Positions 18,001 to 24,930 of a stretch of DNA of 64,000 bases are shown here, piece by piece (position 1 is the stretch's first letter; each line of letters starts with the position of its first letter). Origin of the DNA: RDXT01 sp033762375. Lineage in GTDB: Bacteria > Bacteroidota > Bacteroidia > J057. The notes under the pieces were generated by a model, which made no database searches, had not been told where the DNA came from, and saw only the letters and a list, made by a program, of their open reading frames with translations. The position numbers and the translations under genes were made by a program. The stretch spans positions 1-64,000 of the forward strand of contig JANRLQ010000031.1 of NCBI GenBank assembly GCA_033762375.1, given 5' to 3'.

Positions 18001-18481
18001 AGACCGTATCGCGGTCGTCACAGACCTGGATGATGCCCTGCCAAGCATAGAGTGCCTCCCCGGTAAGCTCAACCAGGTATTTATGAACATCATGACCAAT
18101 GCCATTGACGCCATCGAGGCAAGGGCCACCCAGCGACCAGAGACCGTGCAGGACGGCATCCTCGGCCAGTTGACGATCCGTACGGACTTTGGGAAGGGGT
18201 GTCTCCCGCATCACACTGACTGCGTCAGGGTCTTTATCAAAGACAACGGCGAAGGGATGCCCGCTGAAGTCCGGGAGCATATCTTTGAGCCGTTTTTCAC
18301 CACCAAAGACGTAGGCCAAGGCACCGGGCTGGGGCTTGCCATTACCTTCGGGATCGTAGAAAAACACCAGGGCACCATCTCTGTCGAGAGCGAACCCGGC
18401 AAGGGCACCACCTTTATCATCACGCTCCCGATCCGCCAGCAGACCGACGAAGCACTCACCTCCGAATCCCTCAGCTCCTGA
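15029..18481 (+). CDS. Propeller-sensor histidine kinase
   Basis: 1150-aa membrane sensor kinase. It has a signal peptide (to ~residue 26) and a periplasmic region (~30-650) of Reg_prop/two-component-propeller blades such as QDHRGILYAGNSRGVLEYDG. A Y_Y_Y domain follows (~670-755; YSFYLAGWDTQWSPW, LPPGSYTFMVKARN), then one TM helix (~765-785) and a coiled coil to ~860. The cytoplasmic kinase core has the H-box SLGQLTAGIAHEINNP with phospho-acceptor H876, and an HATPase domain with IMTNAIDAIEA, DNGEGMP and GTGLGLAI. It has no receiver or HTH domain, unlike the hybrid (HTCS) regulators common in Bacteroides. The next gene starts 2 bp after the stop and encodes a receiver, its likely partner. Confidence 0.92.
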   Translation: MINMLKIKSLFLSLLALISGSGLYAQEMGNYYIQQFTPREYKASSANYAAVQDHRGILYAGNSRGVLEYDGASWRLIPLNGKGSAWAVARDSAGSVYVGGLGDFGYLRPDQRGVLYYQSLKGFLPQDKLEFSAGVRVLGTHQGAYFHVYDSRSLYHWNGTQLTQIDNYYGRPGSVLYMYAWNNLWRIGPEGVRIYQGGAWVPVEQEPGSLSESLALAAPFGTRSLLSCTYEGALQLLDFSGSTLVVRKFRTEADGELAANQISSLIPLRNGQMVIGTVKGGAYIISPGGRLIRRLNQQNGLLDNLIMGGIQDHEGSLWLLLSKGISRVEMASPLTHLGESSGLQGIVITAARHQGVLYATTPLGVFYQDQDRFYPVQGIDAECWQLTEVPDGSRTRLIAATVKGLFEIQGRYARPIADKKWYTRLLPSTRYPGRVYVISAYTGVFMMTLSGGQWSRLIPLDLLKGRFRDIVETPAGDLWLTDVLSKGSALRVSVGSAAPIVQEVVRYDSLRGLPPINTISLVGGEPWFATDQGIYLFDPGSDSFELHPALGSGTGVTHLVEDPSGGLWLERQTDIRRWFEWARRQPDGSWVRDSVMLSALSDAELWGSIYPEASGVTWICTPEGLYAYNTLLAHTQGRSPQAPLIRRVTVAPDSVIYGGYCTDALGNCPDSLRQGGLAPVISYATNSVTLHWSTPYFGQETGTRYSFYLAGWDTQWSPWTEERKKDYTLLPPGSYTFMVKARNTYNQESPVARFAFVIRPPWYRSPWAFITYALLAVGVVYSTVKLNTRRLYNQNEHLERLVYERTTEIWEQHKEIVKKTVALKRQKEEIATQHDLLEQKNDELTQAMHQLQMAQSHLITTEKMASLGQLTAGIAHEINNPINYVRGNVGPLKRDFEEIRTLFEHLTALRNLPNPTPEVQKLLAYAEEIEADELFKEMDLLLKGIEEGATRTREIVEGLKIFSRSDQDTFKHADLHAGLNATLRLLKNKLKDRIAVVTDLDDALPSIECLPGKLNQVFMNIMTNAIDAIEARATQRPETVQDGILGQLTIRTDFGKGCLPHHTDCVRVFIKDNGEGMPAEVREHIFEPFFTTKDVGQGTGLGLAITFGIVEKHQGTISVESEPGKGTTFIITLPIRQQTDEALTSESLSS

Positions 18482-18483
18482 TC

Positions 18484-19497
18484 ATGACTTCCACACATAT
18501 CCTGTATGTTGATGACGAGACCAGCAACCTGAGCGCATTTAAGGCTGCTTTCAGGCGGGACTTCCAGGTGATCACGGCCAGCAGCGGTGCCGAAGGGCTG
18601 CGGCTGCTCGCTACATCGCCCGTCGCCGTGGTCGTCACAGACCAGCGTATGCCGGAGATGACCGGGGTCGAGTTTCTGGAGCAGCTTCAGGCTGCGTATC
18701 CAGACACCATCCGGATAGTGATGACAGGATACGCTGATATTCAGGCGATTATAGATGCCATCAACAAAGGGCATATCTACTACTACATCGCCAAGCCGTG
18801 GAAATACGAAAGCCTGCGCCCGGTCCTGGCGAATGCCCTGGATACCTACCGCCTCAAAACAGAAAACCGGTCATTGCATGAGGCTAATGCCCAACTCCAG
18901 CTCGATACAGCCCTGCTGGAACGGGCACGGGTACAGGCACAGTATGAATCTCTGAAAAATCAGGTCAATCCACACTTCCTCTTTAATTCGCTGAATGTCC
19001 TCAGCTCCCTGGTACATGAAGACCCCGACCTGGCGGAGACTTTTATTTCGCGCCTCACACGGGTGTACCGATACGTACTGGAGGTACACCACCTGGACCT
19101 GGTCTCGCTTGATACTGAGCTCCAGTGTATGACACATTATTTGTTTCTCCATCAGGTGCGTTTTGGCAACAATCTTCAGGTCTATACCGAGATAGATCCG
19201 GCGCTGAGAAACTGGCAGGTGCCCCCGCTTTCGCTCCAGCTGCTGGCTGAAAATGCCCTCAAGCACAATATTGTCTCCCGCGGACAACCCCTGACGCTGG
19301 AGGTCGTAACGACAGATCAGACCCTGCTCATCCGCAATACCTGGCAACCCCGTGAAACCCAGGCACCCTCTACCGGGATGGGTCTCAACAACCTGCGGGA
19401 GCGGTACCAGTTTTTTTCGCAGACGCCCGTGACTGCCGGACGGGAAAACAATTACTTCTGTGTGCGGATTCCGTTGATCCCCCCGACGGTATCCTAG
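18484..19497 (+). CDS. Receiver-LytS-type histidine kinase fusion
   Basis: 337-aa cytoplasmic protein with reversed order: an N-terminal receiver, then a kinase. The receiver (1-125) has the acidic pair D10/D11, phospho-site D53 in VTDQRMPEMTG, and K104 in AKPW. A short coiled coil leads to a His_kinase (PF06580, LytS/YehU-type) module with H164 in NQVNPHFLFNSLNVL and an ATPase part with N257 (LLAENALKHN) and GMGLNNLRERY. There is no membrane segment. Expected flow: the upstream kinase phosphorylates D53, which controls the downstream kinase. The 2-bp gap implies translational coupling. The usual LytTR output regulator is missing; the next gene is a receiver-cyclase. Confidence 0.9.
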   Translation: MTSTHILYVDDETSNLSAFKAAFRRDFQVITASSGAEGLRLLATSPVAVVVTDQRMPEMTGVEFLEQLQAAYPDTIRIVMTGYADIQAIIDAINKGHIYYYIAKPWKYESLRPVLANALDTYRLKTENRSLHEANAQLQLDTALLERARVQAQYESLKNQVNPHFLFNSLNVLSSLVHEDPDLAETFISRLTRVYRYVLEVHHLDLVSLDTELQCMTHYLFLHQVRFGNNLQVYTEIDPALRNWQVPPLSLQLLAENALKHNIVSRGQPLTLEVVTTDQTLLIRNTWQPRETQAPSTGMGLNNLRERYQFFSQTPVTAGRENNYFCVRIPLIPPTVS

Positions 19498-19539
19498 CAG
19501 TCCTGCGTATCTTGCGCTTTTTGATTCCACCTTTTTGTG

Positions 19540-19547
19540 TACCTTAC
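19540..19547 (+). promoter_or_regulatory. Candidate internal -7 box before the receiver-cyclase
   Basis: TACCTTAC, 20 bp before the start at 19568, with TTTG at 19520-19523. The spacer (16 bp) is shorter than usual. It would allow expression apart from the kinase genes. Confidence 0.3.
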
Positions 19548-19567
19548 CCTCAGAATACGCTGAGCCG

Positions 19568-20653
19568 ATGAAAGATTTTTCCATTCTGTACGTTGACGAT
19601 GAGCTCCAAAACATCATCTCTTTCCGTGCTACCTTCCGGCGCGACTATACCATTCATACAGCCCAGAGTGGAAAAGAGGGAATCGAAATCCTCCATACCC
19701 ATCCCGTCAACCTGATCATCACAGATCAGCGTATGCCTGGCATGACTGGGGTACAGTTCCTGGAACAGACCGTAGCCGAGTATCCGGATGTGATCCGGAT
19801 GGTACTGACGGGCTTCAGTGACATGGAGGCGATCATCAACCTGATCAACAGCGGGCGTATCTTCCGCTACATCACCAAACCCTGGGATGAAAACGAGCTC
19901 CGCATGACCATCGAAAATGCGCGACAGCTCTACCTCCTCCAGCAAAACAACCAGCGCCTGGTCTCTGAGCTCAAAACCCGGATGGAGGAGCAGGAACGTA
20001 CCCTCAAGTTGTTTATGAAGTATGTGCCCGAGTCTGTGGTCGAAAAAGCCCTGCGCAACTCTGCCGACTCGATATTTGATGGCGAAACCAAAGATATTGC
20101 GGTACTGTTCTGTGACATACGGGGCTTCACGCCGATGAGCGAGATACTGACCCCCAAGGAAGTCGTGGCATTCCTCAATGATTACTATGGGATCATGTCA
20201 GAAGTCATCAACCGGCACAACGGGATGGTGAATCAGTTTGTGGGAGATGAAATTTTTGCCTGCTTTGGGGCCCCCCTGGCCACCCAAAACAATGAACAAA
20301 ACGCCGTCCTCTGCGCCATTGAGATGATGAGCCGCCGCGAAATCCTCAACGCCAGATACCGCGACCGGGTAGGCCGCGAGATTGAAATGGGGATCGGCAT
20401 CAATGCGGGCGAAGCAGTCGCCGGAAACCTCGGCTCCGCTGACAAACTCGCCTACTCCGTCACTGGCGATACGGTCAATACCGGCAAACGCATCGAAACC
20501 CTCACCAAAGAATTTCCCAATGCCATCCTGATCAACAAACCCGTCTACGAAAAAGTAAGCCACCTCATCCAGGCCCGTGCCTGGGATCCGATTGAGGTCA
20601 GAGGCAAAAAAGAAAAAATACAAGTATACGAAGTCACGGGCCGGGCCATCTGA
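19568..20653 (+). CDS. Response regulator with class III adenylate/guanylate cyclase output
   Basis: 361-aa cytoplasmic protein. The receiver domain (1-122) has D10/D11, phospho-site D53 (ITDQRMPGMTG) and K104. A coiled-coil linker (~120-150) leads to a class III nucleotide cyclase domain (~175-355). The metal-binding aspartates are D183 in LFCDIRGFT and D227 in VGDEI. The transition-state pair is N304 and R308 (DTVNTGKRIE). The base-selecting lysine usually found before F-x-GD is Gln here (NQFVGD), so ATP versus GTP preference is uncertain. The start at ATG 19568 avoids 11 upstream residues unlike any receiver. It lies 70 bp after the receiver-kinase gene and is the likely output of the cassette, producing cAMP or cGMP. 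Confidence 0.9.
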   Translation: MKDFSILYVDDELQNIISFRATFRRDYTIHTAQSGKEGIEILHTHPVNLIITDQRMPGMTGVQFLEQTVAEYPDVIRMVLTGFSDMEAIINLINSGRIFRYITKPWDENELRMTIENARQLYLLQQNNQRLVSELKTRMEEQERTLKLFMKYVPESVVEKALRNSADSIFDGETKDIAVLFCDIRGFTPMSEILTPKEVVAFLNDYYGIMSEVINRHNGMVNQFVGDEIFACFGAPLATQNNEQNAVLCAIEMMSRREILNARYRDRVGREIEMGIGINAGEAVAGNLGSADKLAYSVTGDTVNTGKRIETLTKEFPNAILINKPVYEKVSHLIQARAWDPIEVRGKKEKIQVYEVTGRAI

Positions 20654-21185
20654 AGCCCTTAGCCCAAAATATTACCTGCTATATGTCCCTGTTTAGGCCA
20701 CTATTACAGCCGTAGTGGTAATTATGCTGTCACATATTATTCCGATTCGTAATTTTTTATATAAAAAACATCACTTTAATCCGGCGCAGGGGGTACGTAG
20801 GAAATTTTCAAAAAAATGCGCAGTTTCTAGCGACAAGATCAACCCTAGCCAATCCCTTACGCAGGTTTTGGCAGGAAATACGTTCCTCCGTATCTTTCTT
20901 CATTTGCAATTTTGAGCGAAAATGTTGACTTTTGACGTGAAACCACAACTTCGCAAAACGTAAAATGGTGCATTTTTCTCCTAAACATTACATCAGGATA
21001 AGTACATAAGCTTTTCCTAGTAATTTAGGGGTGTGGGGATTTATCATCTGTCAGTACCTGAGACTCACATGCAGGCCCGCCCTGTAAGTGAATGTTTCCC
21101 TTGCTCATTCTATTTCTTGCTCTTATTACATAACTTTTCACGGCTTACTGTAGCAGTAGCAGTAGGCCTCAGACATCTAGCAGGT
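20654..21185 (+). other. AT-rich intergenic region
   Basis: About 530 bp without a supported gene. It is visibly more AT-rich than its flanks. A weak inverted repeat, CCACTA (20698-20703) and TAGTGG (20713-20718), may be a poor terminator for the cyclase gene. Nothing else was recognised. Confidence 0.5.
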
Positions 21186-21794
21186 ATGAAACGTTCGTTA
21201 TGTCTGGCCGTAACGCTCATGCTGAGCCTTACTATCCCTGTCTCGGCCCAGTCGGTGCGGGATGAGGCGACCAGAGATGTTATCCGGCAAGCTGAGGCAA
21301 CACCTGTGATCGTGGCGCTTCAGGCGACATCTGAGACAATGGGAGAAATAACCTGGGCACATGAGAGCCAGGATATCGCCTATTATATTGTCCGTATGTC
21401 CACACCCGCCCATCCTGCTTATACATTTGTCAGCGGGACACGCGCCGGCACCGGCACTCGCCACACGCTGCCTGTCATGCTGAGCCCAGCTGCATCTTAC
21501 CGGGTGTATGCTGAAAAAACGGATGGCACCATTATCATCTCCAAGGCGTTTAGCCTGCCTGCTCCGCTTGTGGTCCATCCCAATCCTGCTACCCAAACAT
21601 TGTCATTCATCCTGCCTGCTCCCGATGCGGACCAGGTGGTGATCTATGACCTCAACGGACGCGTACACCTGCGCCTCCGACTCCAGCCTGAGCACGCTCC
21701 GTTCGCAGATGTATCTGCACTGCCAGCAGGGATGTACCGTGTATGCCTCTCCAGCCCAAGCCAGTCCTGGGAAACCACGTTCGTCCGCCCATAA
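21186..21794 (+). CDS. Small secreted protein with T9SS type A sorting domain
   Basis: 202-aa protein starting at ATG 21186 (MKRSLCLAVTLMLSL), which gives a signal peptide ending VSAQS; an upstream frame to 21033 adds 51 residues without sense. Residues ~30-115 resemble a single fibronectin type III-like module (ITWAHESQDIAYYIVRM). The last ~85 residues form a T9SS type A sorting domain: VHPNPATQTLSF, VVIYDLNGRVHLRL, LPAGMYRVCL and a final ETTFVRP. It is thus likely to be displayed or released at the cell surface. Function of the short passenger is unknown. Confidence 0.82.
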   Translation: MKRSLCLAVTLMLSLTIPVSAQSVRDEATRDVIRQAEATPVIVALQATSETMGEITWAHESQDIAYYIVRMSTPAHPAYTFVSGTRAGTGTRHTLPVMLSPAASYRVYAEKTDGTIIISKAFSLPAPLVVHPNPATQTLSFILPAPDADQVVIYDLNGRVHLRLRLQPEHAPFADVSALPAGMYRVCLSSPSQSWETTFVRP

Positions 21795-21832
21795 CCTGTA
21801 TTCCACCCATTGGGTGAAACGTTTTGATGCTG

Positions 21833-21852
21833 GCCCGTCTCCTGACGGGCTT
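21833..21852 (+). terminator. Hairpin after the T9SS gene
   Basis: GCCCGTC (21833-21839), TCCT loop, GACGGGC (21844-21850), then TT. A short GC-rich stem 39 bp past the stop; the U-tract is weak. Confidence 0.45.
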
Positions 21853-21996
21853 ACTCCATTAGGGGCTATCCTCACTACACGATTGGTCGGTAGTGCAGCA
21901 CGTATGCCCATACAGGGTACACGTACATACATGCAGCCATAACCCGGCCTCAGGTCCTCCGTTTCAGAGGTATAGACTCTTTAATTCTTCTGATCC

Positions 21997-22359
21997 ATGA
22001 AACGTGTCACCTTTTTCGCTGTATGCTTGCTGATGTTGGGCAGCTCTGCTTTTGCCCAGATGAATACCAGCCGTTGGGATCATGCGCAGCAGCAGTTGCT
22101 CACCCTGAGAAAAGTGGATAAGTCCACCCTCACACACGCTGAAAAACGCGACCTGCGCCGCCAGAAAAATTATTGGCGCATGGTTATCAACCAGGAAGAG
22201 CAAAACAGATATGCCGGTAGCGCGTGGACGTATGGTAGTCCTTACTATACGCCGGGGCGTTATGGATATTATTACCAGGGGGTGCCTTCCCGCCGCTACT
22301 ACCGTCCGGCACCGGTGCCTCCGACCTATTGCCCTCCCTATCGTCCGGCTCGCCCCTGA
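21997..22359 (+). CDS. Small secreted basic Tyr/Pro-rich protein
   Basis: 120 aa. The signal peptide is clear (MKRVTFFAVCLLMLGSSAFA, then QMNTS). Residues 22-70 are charged and helical (KRDLRRQKNYWRM). The last ~45 residues are rich in Tyr, Pro, Gly and Arg (YYTPGRYGYYYQG), a low-complexity tail. The family is not recognised. The composition suggests a small periplasmic or surface protein that binds anionic polymers, but that is only a guess. It is followed by a bidirectional terminator. Confidence 0.65.
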   Translation: MKRVTFFAVCLLMLGSSAFAQMNTSRWDHAQQQLLTLRKVDKSTLTHAEKRDLRRQKNYWRMVINQEEQNRYAGSAWTYGSPYYTPGRYGYYYQGVPSRRYYRPAPVPPTYCPPYRPARP

Positions 22360-22397
22360 CCGATGCACGGGTAACCCTTGATCGGTATGCCTCAAAA

Positions 22398-22428
22398 AAA
22401 AGCCCGCTCAGTACATGAGCGGGCTTTT
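22398..22428. terminator. Bidirectional rho-independent terminator
   Basis: AAAAGCCCGCTC (22398-22409) and GAGCGGGCTTTT (22417-22428) are perfect complements around a 7-nt loop. Runs of A and T flank the stem on both strands. It separates convergent genes. Confidence 0.9.
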
Positions 22429-22445
22429 GTACATATATACCTGGA

Positions 22446-23399
22446 TCAGAGCCCATCTCCCAGGCCCAGATCTGCGCGTTTGCTCAGGTCAGTATTGTGA
22501 TTGAGGGTCCAGTAGGGGGCCAGGATACGCTTGCGCAGGGTGGCGCGTGTCGTGAGTACGGGGCTGTCAGGGCTCCACCCATCCGGATAGGACTCCTCCC
22601 AGGAGGTTATCTCATGCGGGAAGGCCTTATTAAAGTTGATCTTGAGGGATCGGTTGGCGGCTTCATACGTCAGGGTATAGGTCATCACCCCTGCTTGCTC
22701 AGTGAGGGCCAGGGTAGCAGCCTGGGGCTCGATAGGCCGGTGTTTGAGGCGGCTGTAAAAAGCACCGGGGATCAGGGTTACCTTCCCGGTAGGCAGGCGA
22801 TCCGGCGCGATACGGATCAGCGTCCAGAGTTCGTCCTCCAGCAGGGCTAGCGGCAGTTTTTTGTCCTCATCCCCTTCAGACTCAAAGTATGAGAACCCCC
22901 GCAGGCGATAGTGGTCTTTGTCCAGGTTGAGCTGATTAAATACATGGCCACACCACTCCTGGACCGTCATCGTGGTTTTGACGGACCGGGGCTCCCGCAG
23001 GTAGTCCGTAGGCGTAAACACAGACAACATCAGGGAATAAGGGTAAATACCCGTCAGAAATTTTTTGGTCATGTTCAGCTTGAGCACAGGGAGCCGGTCT
23101 GCACCTGCGGCCTCCGCGTTGTCAAGTTTCACCTGTTTGGAGCGGGAGAAGTCTTCTGTCACAAATACCAGGACGGCTTCGCCCTGGCGGAGCTCGCCAT
23201 AACGGGCTTGCTCCAGGTCATAGCTGCTCAGCTCTGCGAGTCCCTGGTACCAATAATCACCCAGGGGGGGAGCTGATGCCACAGCAGCTGCTGTGCTGAT
23301 GCCAGCGGGGGCCTCTGACGAGGCGGCGGGCTGCGCTCCACAGCTTGCCAAAAGCAGGAGCACAGGGAGTAGCCCGCAAACTACCATATGGTTACGCAT
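22446..23399 (-). CDS. Conserved Bacteroidota lipoprotein of unknown function
   Basis: 317-aa lipoprotein from ATG 23399 (lipobox LLASC, Cys20). A longer frame to 23441 adds 14 residues before the signal. The mature part contains YWYQGLAELSSYDLEQARYG, EAVLVFVTEDF, KFLTGIYPYSLMLSVF, EWCGHVFNQLN, FSYFESEGD and LEDELWTLIR. These motifs recur in a widespread family of the phylum which, from memory, is often named septum formation inhibitor Maf. It has no resemblance to the Maf nucleotide pyrophosphatase fold, so that name should be avoided. Probably anchored in the periplasm; function unknown. Confidence 0.75.
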   Translation of the reverse strand: MRNHMVVCGLLPVLLLLASCGAQPAASSEAPAGISTAAAVASAPPLGDYWYQGLAELSSYDLEQARYGELRQGEAVLVFVTEDFSRSKQVKLDNAEAAGADRLPVLKLNMTKKFLTGIYPYSLMLSVFTPTDYLREPRSVKTTMTVQEWCGHVFNQLNLDKDHYRLRGFSYFESEGDEDKKLPLALLEDELWTLIRIAPDRLPTGKVTLIPGAFYSRLKHRPIEPQAATLALTEQAGVMTYTLTYEAANRSLKINFNKAFPHEITSWEESYPDGWSPDSPVLTTRATLRKRILAPYWTLNHNTDLSKRADLGLGDGL

Positions 23400-23747
23400 A
23401 TATACAAGGTGTAAATGAAATACCAACTTACGAACGCTCACTACGAATGCTACGAGGTAAAGATAACCTGAAAACCAGAATTTCGTTCATAGCATAGCTC
23501 AAATATACAACCCCGAAACCCCACAAAGCGTCCCCTGGACGACAGTCTGCCACCGGATACCCGCATGACCAGTCCGCTGATCCAGCCATTCGTACAGAAA
23601 AGGTACATTTGTGTGATTACGGTACTTATTTTGTACCTTCACCTGAACGGGATCGCGCTCCTTCCTGCCCACTGCCCATGCATACAGCCTGATAGGCGCT
23701 GGGCTGGAACAGCGTAACACCGGATCATTATTAACCGAAGCGGTATT
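23400..23747. other. Divergent intergenic region with repeated GGTAC
   Basis: Between the lipoprotein and the BioD-like gene. AAGGTACA (23600-23607) and TGTACCTT (23632-23639) form an inverted repeat, and a third GGTAC lies at 23621-23625. TACCTTCA at 23634-23641, with TTTG at 23608-23611 (22-bp spacer), could be the promoter of the BioD-like gene. An operator overlapping the promoter is possible. Nothing else was seen. Confidence 0.35.
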
Positions 23748-24857
23748 ATGGAGTTGCCACGTCGTTTGTTTATGGCTGCGACAGGCCAGCACGCCGGAAA
23801 AACCACCTGCACCCTGGGGCTGATCGCAGCCCTGCGGCGCCATGGCATCAATACGGGCTATTGTAAGCCAGCAGGGCAGCGTTACCTAACCCTCCCGACA
23901 GGTAAGGTGGATAAAGATGCGCCCGTTTTTGCCGAGTACTTTAATTTTGAACTGATACCTGCCCTCCACAGTCCCGTCATCCTGGCCTCAGGCGTCGTCA
24001 CAGACTACCTGGCAGACCCTGACAAATATGCTTTTCGGGACCAGATCCTCCGCGCAGCGACCTCCCTGGAGGATATGCATGAGCTGGTTGTGTATGAGGG
24101 AACCGGACATCCGGGTGTCGGAGGGGTGATCGGCGCCTCCAATGCCGATGTTGCTGCCTGGCTGGACGCCAGTGTCATCCTGGTGGTAGAAGCGGGTATC
24201 GGCAAGTCCCTGGACCAGCTCACCCTAAACCAGGCATTGTTTCGCCAGAAGGGTGTGCATATCGCAGGGGTGATCGTCAACAAAGCCTTTCCTGAAAAAA
24301 TTCATAAAATAGCCCCGATTCTCTCCCGCGAGATGGATCGGATGGGTATTCCGCTGCTGGGTATCCTGCCATATGATGCCGCACTCTCACAGCCCCAGGT
24401 AGGATTTGTCTCGGAGGCACTGCTGGGGGTGATTATCTGTCACGCAGATCAGGCCGGTCGGCGGGTGAGCGGCCTCTCACCCGCAGTAGCAGAGGCCGCA
24501 GAGCTGGACCGGGTAGCGGGTCGGCTGGTGGTCGTCTCAGGCACCCGGTGTGACGATGCCCTGGCCAGTATGGTGGCCGCCTATCAGCAGGCGGGTACTC
24601 AGACGGCCCTGCCTGCCGGTATCGTCGTATGCGGCACCCCGCGCTGGCGGGAGTCGGTGGCTGCATTTATTCATCATCACAGCCTGCCGGTCATCCAGAC
24701 ACCATTTGATACCTATGAGACCTTCGTGGCTTATGAACGGCTGGAGGTCAAACACACCCCCGATAACCGCCAGCGGATGGAGCAGGCGATTGAGTTGTTT
24801 CAGCAGCATATAGACCTGACGCGGATGCGCCTCCCGGACTCTGTACAGACAGTCTGA
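23748..24857 (+). CDS. BioD-like P-loop ATPase (phosphotransacetylase N-terminal type)
   Basis: 369 aa. The N-terminal ~220 residues have a dethiobiotin-synthetase-like P-loop domain: Walker A GQHAGKTT (13-20), an Asp-rich loop and VVYEGTGHPGVGG, followed by VILVVEAGIGKSLDQL and AGVIVNK. The C-terminal ~150 residues are alpha/beta and resemble the DRTGG-like sensory region found before the catalytic domain of long phosphate acetyltransferases. The Pta catalytic domain itself is absent. No biotin genes are nearby, so biotin synthesis is unlikely; a stand-alone nucleotide-dependent regulator or ligase is more plausible. Monocistronic, with a strong terminator. Confidence 0.7.
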   Translation: MELPRRLFMAATGQHAGKTTCTLGLIAALRRHGINTGYCKPAGQRYLTLPTGKVDKDAPVFAEYFNFELIPALHSPVILASGVVTDYLADPDKYAFRDQILRAATSLEDMHELVVYEGTGHPGVGGVIGASNADVAAWLDASVILVVEAGIGKSLDQLTLNQALFRQKGVHIAGVIVNKAFPEKIHKIAPILSREMDRMGIPLLGILPYDAALSQPQVGFVSEALLGVIICHADQAGRRVSGLSPAVAEAAELDRVAGRLVVVSGTRCDDALASMVAAYQQAGTQTALPAGIVVCGTPRWRESVAAFIHHHSLPVIQTPFDTYETFVAYERLEVKHTPDNRQRMEQAIELFQQHIDLTRMRLPDSVQTV

Positions 24858-24877
24858 GACCAACTGCCCCCAATAAC

Positions 24878-24908
24878 AAAGAGGCTGTCCCAGAAGGACA
24901 GCCTCTTT
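24878..24908. terminator. Bidirectional rho-independent terminator
   Basis: AAAGAGGCTGTCC (24878-24890) and GGACAGCCTCTTT (24896-24908), a perfect 13-bp stem with a 5-nt loop. It lies between the convergent BioD-like gene and susD. Confidence 0.9.
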
Positions 24909-24930
24909 AGTAATTATCGGGTTCGCAGGA

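Noticed and set aside
20698..20718. CCACTA/TAGTGG hairpin after the receiver-cyclase
   Set aside because: Only a 6-bp stem with a 9-nt loop and no U-tract; mentioned in the gap entry but not called a terminator.
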